Positions 1 through 12,350 of a stretch of DNA of 64,000 nucleotides are shown here, one piece after another. Every line of letters starts with the position of its first letter. The first letter of the stretch is position 1. The translations under genes were made by a program, and so were the position numbers. Below the pieces are notes generated by a model, which worked only from the letters and a program-made list of their open reading frames with translations, was not told the DNA's origin and searched no databases. Where the stretch lies: positions 4,774,001-4,838,000 of the forward strand of contig NC_133942.1 in the NCBI RefSeq assembly GCF_031877795.1, written 5' to 3'. Source of the DNA: Strix aluco. Taxonomy: Eukaryota; Chordata; Aves; Strigiformes; Strigidae.

Positions 1-2402
1 TGGCACAGGAGGTGCCCAGCGACCGTCTCTGCTGTGTCACTGGTGACCTGCAGTGGCTGCAACGTCTCTAAACCACTCCTCATTTTCCTCCCTGGGGAGG
101 AACTCCTGAGCTCCCTCTCTGGAGAGAGTCCCCTGCCCAGGGCTCCAGCTGGTGAAGAGTGAAACTCTACCAGTGCTTTGGAACTGCAGGAAGCTTCGAA
201 TGAATGAGAATCCAGCAGCTCTCAAATGCCTCCCGAGCCGTCTGGCAGCAGGGCCCAGCTCCCGGCGCTGCTAACAGGTGGCATTGCCTCCCTGGAAGGA
301 CAGTGCTTCGCTTTCAGCTGCCCTCCCCCTGTGCCCACCCACACGCCCTCTCTGATACCTGCATGCCGCTCGTGCAGTCAGCGTTCCAGTATTTACGGCC
401 ACCTGGGCTGTTGCTTAGCGGGGGGATTTGCTGTACTTAGATGAAAAACGCAACAGGAACTTCAAACTGTTCCGTGGCTAAACTGAGTTCAGTTTTCCAG
501 TCCCTGCAGCTCTCAGTTATCCTCCTCTGCCCTGTTGCCGTGCCCTCTTAGCAAGAAGCAAGAAAACTATTATGTTGCATTTAGGACCCACTGAGCACTA
601 TGGATTTTACTAAACATCTCCCCTGAACGATGTTCTTAGTGTTTCCCCAGCCTCAGGGGGAGGATGTGGGTATGAAACCAAGAAAGGAAGAGGGAATACA
701 GCGTATCGTGAGGATATCCGCAACATCCCCACCTGATAGGGTAAATCCATAATATTCCTGTCTGCCTAATCTGGATTTTTGTGGCACTGGAACAATTTGT
801 GTTCACACACCTGTGCAGCATCTTGCCATTTCCAGATGCTCAAGACCTGCTGGTACCGGTGCCTGCTGTGCCAGTTCTGATGCCACTAGATTGGTTTCTG
901 TGCCGTCAGAGGTGGGGAAATGCTTATCTCCTTTCAGTGGCCACTTGCAGCTTTTTCCTCTTAAGACTGGGAGAATCCTTCACATTTCCCAACGTTTCTA
1001 TGTGGTGTTAGAAAGTGATACATAGAGAGACTCACACCTATTTCTACTTGGGAGCAGGAGAAACTGGAGGTTGTTCCTAACCTCAGTTATGGAGATGGAT
1101 TGAATGAAACTGGTAAGCGCAGGATAACTGGGTAACCCGTGTGTTAGTTGCAGGGTGCTTAATCTCTCTATGCCATGGAGGCTTTCCTGGAACCAGAGGC
1201 ACTAACCAACATAAATTCCTTCTGTCAATGTGCTTTATTGGACTACATCAAAGTGGAATCGATAAAGAGTTAAAAAAAAAAAACCCAAAACGGGCTTACT
1301 AAGCCAGACCAAGTCATAAACAGATTAGAGTGCTGTGGAGGTCAGGTTTCAGCTGGCATTCCTGAAAATAGGGGGGTTCTGGTGTTTTTGGAGGGTGATT
1401 CATTGCACTGGAATATTTCAGGGGAGGAGAATCGTACAGGAGTTGTTAACACAGCGCTGCAAAGAGAGGGGTTCCTTGTGTGTCAGGTTTCTGCCTCCAA
1501 GTTTGCTGTCACAGATTTGTACTGATATAATTTATATCAGTATAAGTTATCTGTTTCCAGTTAACCTAGATGAAAGCCTCAATGTGGTTATTGCATTCTA
1601 AGGTTGCTGGAACTTGTTAATAATTTAGAATAATAAAGTCAGTCAAATTAATTCACTCCTAAAATTGAGTTTATTTGCATTGGCTTGTCTTTTTTTTTGG
1701 TAACAGATCTCTCTGTGGGCATATGTTTGTGTAAGCTTTTTGTATGTGCTTGTGGGTGTTTGTGTGCATACGTAATTTCCTTCATCATCTTACAACCAAG
1801 AGAAGCTGTGCTGGATTTAAATGTTGTACAAGAAAAATAGTTTCTCCCTGCCTGTGAATATATTCAGTGAAGGTCCACCCCAAAGTGAAGCCGAATAGCT
1901 AAGATATAAATCCATGGGGAAAAAAAATGGAGTTTGTAATGGAAATGCTCCCTTGTTTTAAATTATAGCTGGGCATATGTGAAGCTGAAATTCATGCTGC
2001 AGCATCCAGACGGTGCCTCAAGCTGGCCACACATTCCCAGAAATAAAGAAAAATACCAGAGCCTACCTGTAAAATGACCTTTCTCCTAACACCGACTTGC
2101 AGCTCAGAAGCTTTTGTGCTGTAAGAGGCAGGGTAAGATACATGAAGTGACAGATTGCTGCTGACAGTGAAAGGCTCTTTCAGCTGCATTTCTCTACAGC
2201 CACAGTGATATATCCAGGGGCTTGTTAGAGGAACAACAGCACCAGCCAATAACCAGTTGGTCTAAGCCCTAGAGATAGACCGTATGTCCCACACTCTGTT
2301 TCCTAATCTGCCAATGTAGAGTAAATTCAGCTGCCATATCACTTCTCTCCCTGCATGTTATATAGCAAAGAAATGCACCTGTGTATTTATCTGTCTATGG
2401 CA

Positions 2403-2480
2403 ATGCCTATATCTATAAATAACAATGTTTGTATCTGTGCATGCGTGTGTGTGCATATTTATGTGTCTATGTATTTATTA
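2403..2480. repeat. Decayed TG/TA-rich low-complexity tract
   Basis: The tract is a mixture of TGTG, TATG and TATT units without a fixed period. It looks like a degenerate (TG)n microsatellite. A similar, weaker TG-rich stretch lies at about 1716-1770. Confidence 0.5.
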
Positions 2481-5029
2481 TGGGTGAGGCTGGTTGCAGA
2501 GCAGTCCAGAAAATGGAAATCCTTTTGTGCAAATCATGCTTTCTTGGAGGAAAGGAGAGTCAGCAGACCAGGGGTGATGAATTGGCCCTCAACCGCGATG
2601 ACAATTTTTTTTAAAAGGCAAAACGATTTCAGGGAAAGGGTCTCCAAAAAAAGTCCAGTTTCAGGAGGTAGCTCAATTGAATTTCTGGTTCCTGGCTGCC
2701 TGCCTGGAGGGCCTCTTGTCACTTCTACTTTCTTCCAACAAGGCAGAAGGCGGAATTGACAGCAGCCTTCTCGCCAGGCTGTTAGAGAAGCAGGGAAGCC
2801 AGATGCTTTGCCTCCCTGCTCCCTCCCCCTTCTGCGGCCCGAGAGCCAGAGAGTTAAGTTGCTTAACTTTTCCATCGTTGCTCTCCAGTGTTCCTGGTCT
2901 GACCCAGCGGGGATCCTCAGGAATGAGATAATGCCTGGTAGTCGGCAGAGTCAGCGCGTGTGCACAAAGGGGTTCCTCGCTTTTGAGGGCCAGGAGTGTG
3001 CGTGTCACACAAAGTATCACTATGCTTTTGTACAGAAAAGTAAAATTATACTTTTGTATAGTTTATGTAGAGAGGCACAGTGGTGGAAATGGGCTGATAG
3101 ATGAGCCTCTGCCCTAGAGTAAAACCAGGGCAAATAGTTGTATAATATGATTTCAGAGCTTCCATTCCAAACCCACTTCTAAACTCACTCTCAGCCTATG
3201 CTATTTGTGTAACTGCATATAGGGTGCATTGTAGGTGATAGCTAAAATATTCTTAAGATTTCTTCTTCAAGGACAGTATGCTCAGCCCCTCTCTTTTCTT
3301 CTTTGTATAGGATTATTGCCTTTAAATGTTAAGAAATAGAAGAAGGTTTCAGTTGCTGTTGAATTAACATTTCTGTATGCATCATTTAACTAGATAATTT
3401 GCTGACTCTAAAATTTTTGTGTAATCAAATTGGTTGGCTGTTTTAACATTCTTAAGTGGTAGTTAAAATGATGTGGAGAATGGACCCGTTTCTTTAGATT
3501 GAGGGCAGTAGAAGGGTAAGGTTCTCTAACATGGTTTTTTGAGACAGGACCTGCTCCGAGTCAGGGGTTGTGCATTTCCAGCACACACGACCCAGGGTTC
3601 TTGCCCTCCCTTTCCAGTCTGGTGACAACGACAAAATGGGGTGACAAATTGGTAGCGGATGGCCAGGAAATGACACCCTCTCCCTCCCCAAGCTCATCTC
3701 ATCGCAAAAAGCTCCGTACACCAGTTAAGATGAGAACCCCCCTTCTCTGCTAAGCTCATCTGTATTGAAACTGGCTGTCTGCGGGCGAATGTCTCTGCAA
3801 CCTGTTGGCTCTGCTGGGGGCCATCCAGACGTCTTGAAAAACAGTGAAATTGTAGGGTTTCATTAAAATACACACTGTCCTTTTCTCCTCCTCTGTGCTG
3901 CTTTATGTCTTCCCTATACCCAGAAGTTATATCACTGTCTATCCAGTGTGTGCTTGTACCCTCCCTCCTTCTGCCACTGGTCTCTCGGTCCCTCTGCCAC
4001 CTTCCCCAGGCGGGGAGAATCATGATGGAGCAGGCGTTCCTCCTCGTTTGGCATGCACCACTGCCTGTGCCAGCTCAGGCAGGAGTGAACACCAGCCTAG
4101 GGCAAACCACGAACATTTGTAGCCTGCAGCAAGGCAAAAACTGTTGCCCAGAACAGCCTTTGGAAATATTTTAATTACCCCTGGTTGAACTGGCAATCAA
4201 CTAACTTGAGGTAAAGATCACAAGTGGAGACAAAGTCTAAGGGGAATTTTATGCTTGGAGTCAAATTTCAGCAACATTTTTGAAGCATTTCTAATTGGAA
4301 TGGTTTAACAGCCATCAGCAAACATCCCCAAATCAAAACACTTCTGATGTACATGGAAAGCAAATCACAGTCGTGCAGCTCTAGCACAGTATTGTGAGAT
4401 GGATGAACACGGGGCTTATAAAAGAACCAGCTTAACCACCGACGTCTTTCTGAGCAGCCGTATAGTCAGAAGACTTCTTTAATGGACTGTGAATCAAAAA
4501 ATGAAATTTATTTTTTTGTTTCTCCAGACTTTCTAGTGAAAGAAGAGCTTGCATCTGCCCGACTGCTTTCAGATCAAGTCATCTTTGCCAGCCAAAGCAG
4601 ATTCTTCCCGCCTGCTTCCAAGAGGCATGAGCTTAAACAACTGGTCTCAGAGTGGGGTGTCTCTACAGTCTTAGCCATGAAGAGAGGTGATTATTCCTCC
4701 CTGATAATTCAGTTTCCCATAAGGAAATTATCACACACGGAGAGGCGTGCACCTTCGTCTGTTGTGTCGACATGCACTGCTAGAAAGATTTATTTCAGTA
4801 ATAAGGTCTTTGCAGTGAAACTTAACAAAAATGAGGGGGCAAGTTTATTAATTATATATTTTACAGTTAATGAAAGATAATATTTAACAGAAGTAATTGC
4901 AGGCATCTGCCTTGATGGCACAATTCATTTTCAGTAATAAATGGTTTGTGTGTCCCTTTGTTGGACTGATCAGTTACAGAGACAAATCCTGCCTTGTGCT
5001 AAGCCCCTCTTATCTCTTTCCATTTGCAG

Positions 5030-5188
5030 AAGATGAAATGTTCTCCTGTTCAGCGTATATGGAAGAGACTGGAGCTGAACTGCTATCTCCATAGCAGTAA
5101 AACTACAGTGAAATCTGAATTCTTTGTTCATGTTTCATTGCCTGCTTTGAGGAAAACAGTGATCATGAGATCAGACATCAGCCTCAGG
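5030..5188 (+). other. Candidate exon, 53 open codons (unrecognised)
   Basis: A long pyrimidine tract ending in CATTTGCAG (to 5029) gives a strong 3' splice site, and GTGAGTAT follows at 5189. The 159 nt between them are open in one frame for exactly 53 codons. The frame starts KMKCSPVQRIWK and ends at a codon boundary, so the exon would be phase 0 at both ends. I do not recognise the peptide. It is rich in basic and hydrophobic residues and shows no domain signature. Pseudo-exons of this quality arise by chance in large introns, so this could equally be non-coding or an lncRNA exon. Confidence 0.2.
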
Positions 5189-6099
5189 GTGAGTATAGAT
5201 ACCACCCACACCAGCTCTTCCAACAGACAGCAATCTGTATCTGGTTCTCTCCATTCTTGTCTGTCCCTTGCAGCCCCGCTGCAGGCTCCGGTAGGCGTAA
5301 AAGCCTTGTTCTACAGGACTCAGGTATTTCACCCCTCAAGCTGCTTCTAAGCAGCCTCCTCCACTTCTGCTGAAATACCATGTGGGAGCACTTGTCACTC
5401 ATCTCAGCTTGTGTTCAAGCCATTTTCAAAACCTGGTCATGGATATACATTAGCTGTCCGTGTAGTAACTTGACAGGTTGTCGGAGCATATGCCCCTTTG
5501 GTATCTGATACAAAGGGTGGCTTGTAAGCCCTGACATTTGTAGAGTGGGCAGGTTTATTCTGCAGTATCACTGGTAATTTTTCTGTGCTCCTAACACCTT
5601 TCAAGCAGGTTGGTAGATTCTACCTCATGTAGGTGTCCATCTCTCACTGTCTTCCTGCTACCTGAGGTACACTACAGAGCCTGTGGCACACAGTTGAGTG
5701 ATTTTTATTCCCTCCACTTGAGGGAAGTATCTTACAACAATTTAAACTGGTCCACTGTGATTGACTCATGCCACCTATTTCTGAAATGCAGCCAACAAGG
5801 CAAGAGAAGGTTTAGAAAAGTTAACAGCATCCAGATCAATTTGGGACAGGAAGTAAAACCAAAAGTTGGATAAAACAGCATAAACAGACAAACCCAGCAT
5901 GCCCGCTAAACACAGAGCCATCCTGTGACGGTGTGACATACCTTCTTGGTTCATTTTTTTTTTTGCTTTAAAAACTGTTGGTGCAGTTGGTGGGTTCTCC
6001 CCATGGGGTTCACTGCAAATGAACTGTGACGGGTGAAGTCATTAGCTCTAATAGCTATGCACACCTCAAGACAACAGTCCTTCATAAGTAAGAGGTTGA

Positions 6100-6235
6100 T
6101 GGGAACTTTTCAAGGAGGTGTTTATCTAACTGTGTGCCACAGGGATCAGGATTAGGGCCAGTCTTCTGTAGTGTCTTCATTAATGAGCTGAAAGAGGGGG
6201 TAAACAGCATGTTAATGACATCTAGGATGAAACAA
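6100..6235 (+). repeat. Decayed CR1-like LINE fragment (RT domain)
   Basis: One frame reads CVPQGSGLGPVFCSVFINEL, followed by KEGVNS. This is the conserved segment of non-LTR reverse transcriptases (PQGS.LGP.LF..FINDL) just upstream of the catalytic FADD box, on the plus strand. Homology fades on both sides and the catalytic box is not present, so it is a short, old, dead fragment. The match to CR1/L3-type amniote LINEs is by motif recall, not by alignment. Confidence 0.7.
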
Positions 6236-6687
6236 AGAGAGAACAATGCAAAGGGCCAGGGGAGGGCACCGGTGCCAACCCCCCAGAGGTGAGTGGGGCT
6301 GGGTGGTATCTGCCATGGGCTTTCAGTCTGCCTTCACCTTGCCCTGATTTTGTAAGGAAAACGCAGAGACGTGGGGCTGAGTCTGGGCAACCAGAGCAGT
6401 GGCTTGGAGTGTTTGTAAGGGCATTTTTACGCTATAGAATTGGCTACTCTGCTTTAAAACACAGGTTTTCTGCAGACACAGCTTGTAAATATTTAAATGC
6501 ACGAGTAGCGGGACCAGCAAGTCTGGGTGGAGATTTGCAAGCATGGGAGAGAAGCAGAGTGTGTGTGAGTTGCTTGTCTCTTTCTCACGTGTCTGCACTC
6601 GTATGTGCACATCTTCCAATACCTTCCAGAGAGATTTTCATCCGAAGAGCTCTGACAGCCTTTCAGGCATCAATCACACAAACGCCG

Positions 6688-6912
6688 CAATAACCCTGCA
6701 AGGTCAGGAAGTGTTATCAGATGGGGGAGAAGTCTGTGTCTCTGCGCTGTTCCTCAGAGGAACAATTTGCACCTGAACAAGGAGGGGTGAACAGAGGGCT
6801 AGTGACTCCTGCAAGCGCGTGCATTTGCTGCAATCAGAGCTTTCCTGATTCCTAGAGCCAGGGATGGGAGCCAGGTCTCCTGAACCCCTGTTCTCCTCCT
6901 TGACCACTAGAA
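6688..6912 (+). repeat. Ancient MIR/CORE-SINE-like element
   Basis: The series ATAACCCTGCAAGGT, then TTATCAGATGGGG, then CCAGGTCTCCTGAACCC and GACCACTAGA follows the order of the MIR consensus. In that consensus the blocks are 'ccctgtgaggtaggta', 'cccattttacagatgggg', 'acccaggtctcctgactcc' and 'ccactaga'. Orientation is plus. The copy is highly diverged, as expected for an element older than the bird radiation. The identity is recalled from the family consensus; a RepeatMasker run would settle it. Confidence 0.55.
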
Positions 6913-9900
6913 ACACTTCCTCCCCACAGAAACCTCAGCATGAAACCACCCACAGGAGAACGGCTTTGTTGTTTGGCAGGGAGAGCACAGGCTCTGCTCT
7001 ACCCAATCCGCAGGCGCATTTTTGGGGTTACGTGTTTACTAAAATCTTGGCTTTGCTGGTCTGGAGAGAATAAAAGTTGATTGTTCACCAGCCAGGGATC
7101 GGCGTCTCCCTGCCTGTACGTGTAAATATCTCTGTACAGCCATACCAGGCCATAGGGAATGTTTGTGGTGCAGCAGCCTGCTTGTATTAGAAGCCTTGTC
7201 TCTCTTCTGTGGTAAACACGTCTCTTGTTACCTGTTCTCACTGAAGCTTTTCTGGCTTCTCCAATCCTTTACTTGGCCACTTTGGCTTCAGGGCCTCGTC
7301 ATAGCTGGATTGCTTTATTTATTTAATAATAAAACTTAAAGAACTGGTTGTTTTCCAGATTGCTCTGTCCAAGGCAGTGGCTGTCTCTGAGGAGCCAGGT
7401 CATGATGAGGTTAGTGTGGAGGGAAGCACGGCTGCTTGGTGAGCCTCAGCTCTGCCAACCCCACTGTTCCTTCTGCCTCTCAGCCTTCTCCCAGTGACCC
7501 CCATCCTCCTGAACTGGCAGGAAAGTTTATGATGCTGTGCAGGCTGTCCAGACCTTCCCAATCCCATCTCTCTCAGCATGTGGCAGGGATCACGTAAAAG
7601 GGAGTTCAAAGCCCAAGTCTACAAACAGGACAATATGACAGTAGAGAGAAAATGACAGAAGACAAAGAGTGGGCCTTCCGTCAGTTATTTCTCCTGTGCA
7701 GGTCCCTGCTAGGTGTCACAGCATGTGCTTGCTGTCTCTCACCCGCTCCCTGGGCCCACATCTGAGGGTGGCAGCTCAGCACACAGAGGATCTCCCAGAA
7801 CCTGGGTTTGGCTGTGCACATCTGGGCTTGTGGGGCAGAACAGAGCCTCCCTGCATGGCGCTGCTGGTGCGTTCGGTCCCAGTGGGAGTCCAGCATGTCA
7901 TATTTGTGAGTCTCATGACATATTAGTGAGACTGGATTGCTTGTCCTGTTCTCCAAGCCAGTGTAGCACATGATAATACTGAGATTGTGCAAGGAGAACC
8001 AAAATGGGAGAGAACTGAGCATCATGGAGAGGAGAGACTGGCAGTGAGCAGGCAGCAAGCAGGCAGCAGAGGGAAGTGGGGATGGTTATGGAAGTGAACT
8101 CTTGATTGGAGATATCAGGAAGATAAGAAGGAGGAAAAGACCTTACTCTGACCAAAGTAAAGGGAAAGACTGGGTGAGGCTGAAGAGCTTCAGTGGCCTA
8201 AAGTTCCATCTTCTATGAGGGACAGTGGCATCCTACCCATAGGGGTTAGCAGTGTTGTCTGTTTATTCGCATGACTGGGAAGCAACTGCACTCTTTTGGA
8301 TGATGGATTAGTAAGTGTTTTAAAACAAAAGTCGGAGGTCTGTGCTCTGGATCCCAACCTGAGACATCTGCTGCTCCTAATCTGAAGGCAATCAGCTCCT
8401 GTCTGGTGTGGGAAAGGGTTCCCCACCCCCGACTTCACACATGGTAATGACAGGTCTAATGAGCCATTTTGCTGCTTCAGGAGACTTGATTTTATTCAGC
8501 TTCCTAAAATCTTGAGTTCTGCGTTCTCTGCATGACAGCACTGCTTTGAGTCAGTCGAACTGGTTCGTCACTAATGCTTTCCTGTCTGTCGGTTTTACAG
8601 CTGGATAACGAAACCCACTTCCCATCACTCTCTGACCTTGGTTTTGTGGAGTGTTCAGGTGCATCTTAAAGACTGCATGTTTCAAGAGGCAGGAGTCTGT
8701 CACACCTGCAGCTCTGTACCTTGGATGGTTCCTTTCCCTGAAGGTTTGGCCCTTCCCTCAGGAGGAAGTCTGTATCTTCACAGTGTTTCTGACCATAGAA
8801 CTGCTAACACTGAGATTGTTTTGCACAGCAGCAGCAGAATGAAGAAAGCAGAGGCAATCAGGACCCAAAATAATTATGTTTATCATCTATAATCATCACA
8901 CAAGGTCTAACTGCACATAAGCACCTCTAGCGGGCTGCTTTCAGGAACACAGAATGCAGGCAGTATGGTTAGAGGATTCACTGATTATTTGAAAGGATAC
9001 TAGCTAGCCACTGAACAGTGCAGCAGGGGATTCTCTGCACTGCAAGCACATCTATTTATTACATATGTGGAAAACAAGGGCATATCTAGTGCTGAACCCA
9101 CCTCTGTGTGTGCGTTAATGGGTGTAGTTTCCAGAGTCAGGCTGCGGAAATAACAACTCAGCCCCCTTCTGACTGCTCCCTGGGGTTTGGAAGGTATAAT
9201 CTGGAAGAGCCTACAGCTGCTCGAACCCCTCTCCATGGAAGGGATTATTCCAAGGGAACTCTCTGATGTTTCCCCTTGTGGCTCTGTCTGCTCCTCCCTG
9301 GTTTCATGCCAGTCCTGAAATACATAACTCTGAACAAAGACTAGGACTGAGTTCCCCACTGGCAGAACTATCCTCCGCCACACTGCTGCACAGTCTGAGG
9401 GTGCTGAGCAGACATGTCCAAGCAAATTCAACTGATCTCCGTTCAGAAAAGGCCCCTGAAAATATTTGCAATCAACAAAAACCAACATTCTTCAACCCAT
9501 ATCCTTGCAGCTTAGTCCTTTTTCTCCTAGTGCTGTACTGTTAGGGAGAGCCAAGCTTTGGAGCAAGGGAGAAGGGACCAGAGAAAGTCTTGGCCAAAAC
9601 GAGTACAGTCAGTTGCTGCATTTAGCCATTTGGTGGAAGGTCTAGTAGCAATCTGCTTGGAAGTAAAGGTCTTAAAACTGAGAGCACAGGAGGAATTAAA
9701 CCCAGATATGTATGTGTAGTGGAATTAGTTGGAATCCCATCAAAAGCCTGTGACACTTCATCTCTTCAACAAAACATCTGAGTTGCTGCACATTTACTTA
9801 CTCTGATGTTCTGGGTTATAAAGTGGCTTTCTAAACCCCTTGTTTTCCATGATGGTCTCCAGATGAGGATGTAAAATCCCTCCTGACAGGACGGCAGTCC

Positions 9901-10398
9901 TGAGGTGTCTCTGTGTAAAGGGGGGATATTTCTCATCCTCTCAGTATCTGTCAATGGGAACTGGTGTTTCTCCTGCAGACACCATCCCACTGCCAAGATC
10001 TCTGCTTTAGCAAGGCTCTTACGAACTACTTTCAAACCTGGAAGGGGTTTTTTTTAGAGCCAAACATTGATATAAGTGCATTTTTACTAAAATCCAAATG
10101 CAAACCAATCAGTATTTTACCTCAGCACTTCAATTTTCCTGCAGCTTGTCTTTCCAGGGGCACCCTCTCATTCTGGCTTATCTGCAACTGTGGGAATGCC
10201 GTCAAGACAGGAGCCATTCTGTATCTAAAGGGCAACCAGCTTAGGGACTGAGCCAGATACTTCTGTTGTGTGGGTATCTCTTGCCAGTGAGCCGAGGAGG
10301 AGAGCTGAACTCTGTGGTGTGCTCCATGCCTGGTCAGAAGAGCCCTGCTGTTAACTATGCAAGTGAGATTCTGCCCGCTGTTTCAGGGATGTGTAATC
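6913..10398. other. Unique sequence, nothing recognised
   Basis: No gene, RNA or clear transposon is visible. There is a small imperfect GCAGGCAGCA repeat near 8050-8070. Open frames on both strands are short and without recognisable domains. Confidence 0.5.
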
Positions 10399-10595
10399 CT
10401 ACAATCAGAGGATAATGGTGGGTGAAAGGAGACCCAGGGAGTCTTCAGTCCAGGTCCCTGCTCAAAGCACAGCCAGCTTCAAAGTGAGGCCCAGTTGGTC
10501 TGGACCTCATCCAGTCAGCTTTTGTATATCTTCAGGGACAGGGATTCCTCCTCCTCTCTGGGCCCCTGTCCAGGATAATTGGGGTTTTCCTGGCG
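10399..10595 (-). repeat. CR1 LINE 3' fragment (old)
   Basis: Read on the plus strand, the segment AGTCCAGGTCCCTGCTCAAA, GCCAGCTTCAAAGT, TCCAGTCAGCTTTTG and CAGGGACAGGGATTCCTCC follows the reverse complement of the CR1 3' region ('agtccaacctcctgctcaaagcagggccaacttcaaagt ... gatggagattccacaacctctctgggc'). The copy is on the minus strand, truncated at its 5' side and clearly diverged. It has no coding capacity. Confidence 0.75.
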
Positions 10596-12135
10596 CTGAG
10601 TGCTCAGTAACTAAGTGTGAAATCTTGTCCAAAATATTTGCCCTTTTCTGTGCTAGGATAGGTTCTGCTTGCAAAGCAGGTTTATCACTAACTTAACACC
10701 TGCCAAACTTCCCCTTTGCTCTTTAAAGCTCCTTCAACCTCTTCCTTGGACTTTTCCAAGTGCAGAAAGGACAATGCTCACTCCCATCCCAGTGTGTGTG
10801 TGTGTACCCAGGGTGGCTGTTCTGTTACTGACACAGAGGGCCTGGGGACAGCCTTGACCATTGGATCCCCTGGTCCAGCGGGTGAAAGGAAGACAAGACT
10901 GTGGGAGTCAGCCAGGAACTTCTGTTGTAGCTGTAGAGCCTGGAGGAGGATAGTGAAGGGAAGGAGATTTAGAAAGTCATGACCCTGGGTGGGTAGCAGA
11001 GTTGCTTTGATGGTATGTTTGCCTATGTTTTGCATTGATGAGTAGAAGTAGAATCATCTTCTGAAACAGATTTTGGTGTGGGATCTCCTTGGCTGAGGAT
11101 GGAGGCTGGCTCCTGTGGGTCACCCCCCAGGGCTGAAGGCTGCTGCTTGCTGGTGGGGCAAAACCTCTGGACCTTTATTGCTTCAGCTCAGCCAGCCTAG
11201 GAAACGAATGGGATCTGTATATCAAGGGGCTTGTATATCCCTCCCATGGTCCTTGGGAGGGGGAAATGAAACAGAAGACGAAGACGCTGAACCAGGGATG
11301 CAGCTTGGGGAGCTCCTGTTGTAGACCCTTGGCATGAGAGCAGTCTGGAACTATGCGAGGTAAAATGAGACTTGTCCCAAAGAGCTCCCTCACACCAAAG
11401 TCTGAGACTGGTGGAGGTGAACAGAGGAGCAGTGAAGCGATACTGACTGTGATCTTGGTGCTGCACTCTCAAACTTGCTGTAGGAATCAGAGCGAAAGAA
11501 GATTTTGAAGACAAGTAAGGGGCTTTGTGGGTGTTTTTCCCTTCTAGAAGCATGAATAAAGAAAAGCATGACAGTGCTTCCTTGAAAATCTGGTGGGTGG
11601 ACTGGTGCTACGAACTGATAGAAGATGGGGGCTGATTCCTTCATGATGAATGAAAGATGACAGATGGGGAAAGGCAAGGAAAGGCCTTCAGCACTAGTAT
11701 AATTAACTTACTTACTTCTGAGAACATTGGGGTGGGCTTTTTTCCTAATGTGAAAGAGAAAAGAGAGGATATTTGTCTGAGAGTAATGGGATAATGGGAA
11801 CTGTGGAGGTGAATTTGGTTGGTCCTCTGTTCCTGAGACACCTGAAGCACAGACCCTGTACCAGCTTCAAGAGCAGAGACAGAGGATGGCCTCCCTTTTA
11901 GAGGGATGGTCTTAGAGAGGGTGGGCTGCCTGGGAATGGTCTACCTCCTTCTAGCGTCATCAGTGGCCCCGAGCTCTTGTTTTGGAAGGGAGGTGAAGAG
12001 CCAATCCCCCTTCAGCCCAATAATGACTTCACACCCCTACTTTTTCCCTGCAAGCCTTTTCTCTTGGACACTAATGAGTCTGAGCCTACTTCATTGTGCT
12101 TCAGTAATTGTGCTTTTAATTATGCTCTGTGTCTT
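10596..12135. other. Unique sequence, nothing recognised
   Basis: The stretch contains only a short (TG)7 run at about 10792-10805. No supported gene or repeat was seen. Confidence 0.5.
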
Positions 12136-12350
12136 TGACCATCTGTTGTGCTCTTTTCAGAATCTGTTTCAGTTCTGATATCCCCTTTGAGATGAAGGGA
12201 CCACAAGTGCACACGGTATCCAAGGTGTGGATGAGTCATAGATTTTTCTGTTCTGTTCTTTTTTTTTCTTTCCAAATGATTCATACAACTTGATCTGTTT
12301 CTTGATGGTTACTGAGCATTAAACTGACATTTTCATGGAACTGACAGCTT
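12136..12350 (-). repeat. Ancient CR1/L3-type LINE fragment
   Basis: Plus-strand words TCTGATATCCC, TTTGAGATGAAG, TGCACACGGTATCCAAGGTG and GACATTTTCATGGAACTGAC occur in the order of the reverse complement of an old amniote CR1 3' coding region. The copy is decayed, short and on the minus strand. It is older than the CR1 copies at 34.6, 41.3 and 51.9 kb, judged by divergence. Confidence 0.7.

Larger units (their letters stand above)
1..6090. other. Unique sequence, no recognised gene
   Basis: I see no known protein family, RNA gene or intact transposon here. The stretch holds decayed TG/TA-rich low-complexity DNA (about 1716-1770 and 2403-2480), a 12-nt A run at 1272-1283, and the splice-bounded frame at 5030-5188 listed separately. 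Open frames are short and overlap on both strands, which is typical of non-coding vertebrate DNA. Confidence 0.6.

Noticed and set aside
8530-8650. Possible MIR/L2 scrap (GTTTTACAGCTGGATAACGA)
   Set aside because: Only one short word resembles the MIR centre, and flanking words do not follow the consensus order.
9000-9488. 162-codon open frame on the minus strand
   Set aside because: No domain, no splice support, and overlapping frames on the plus strand.
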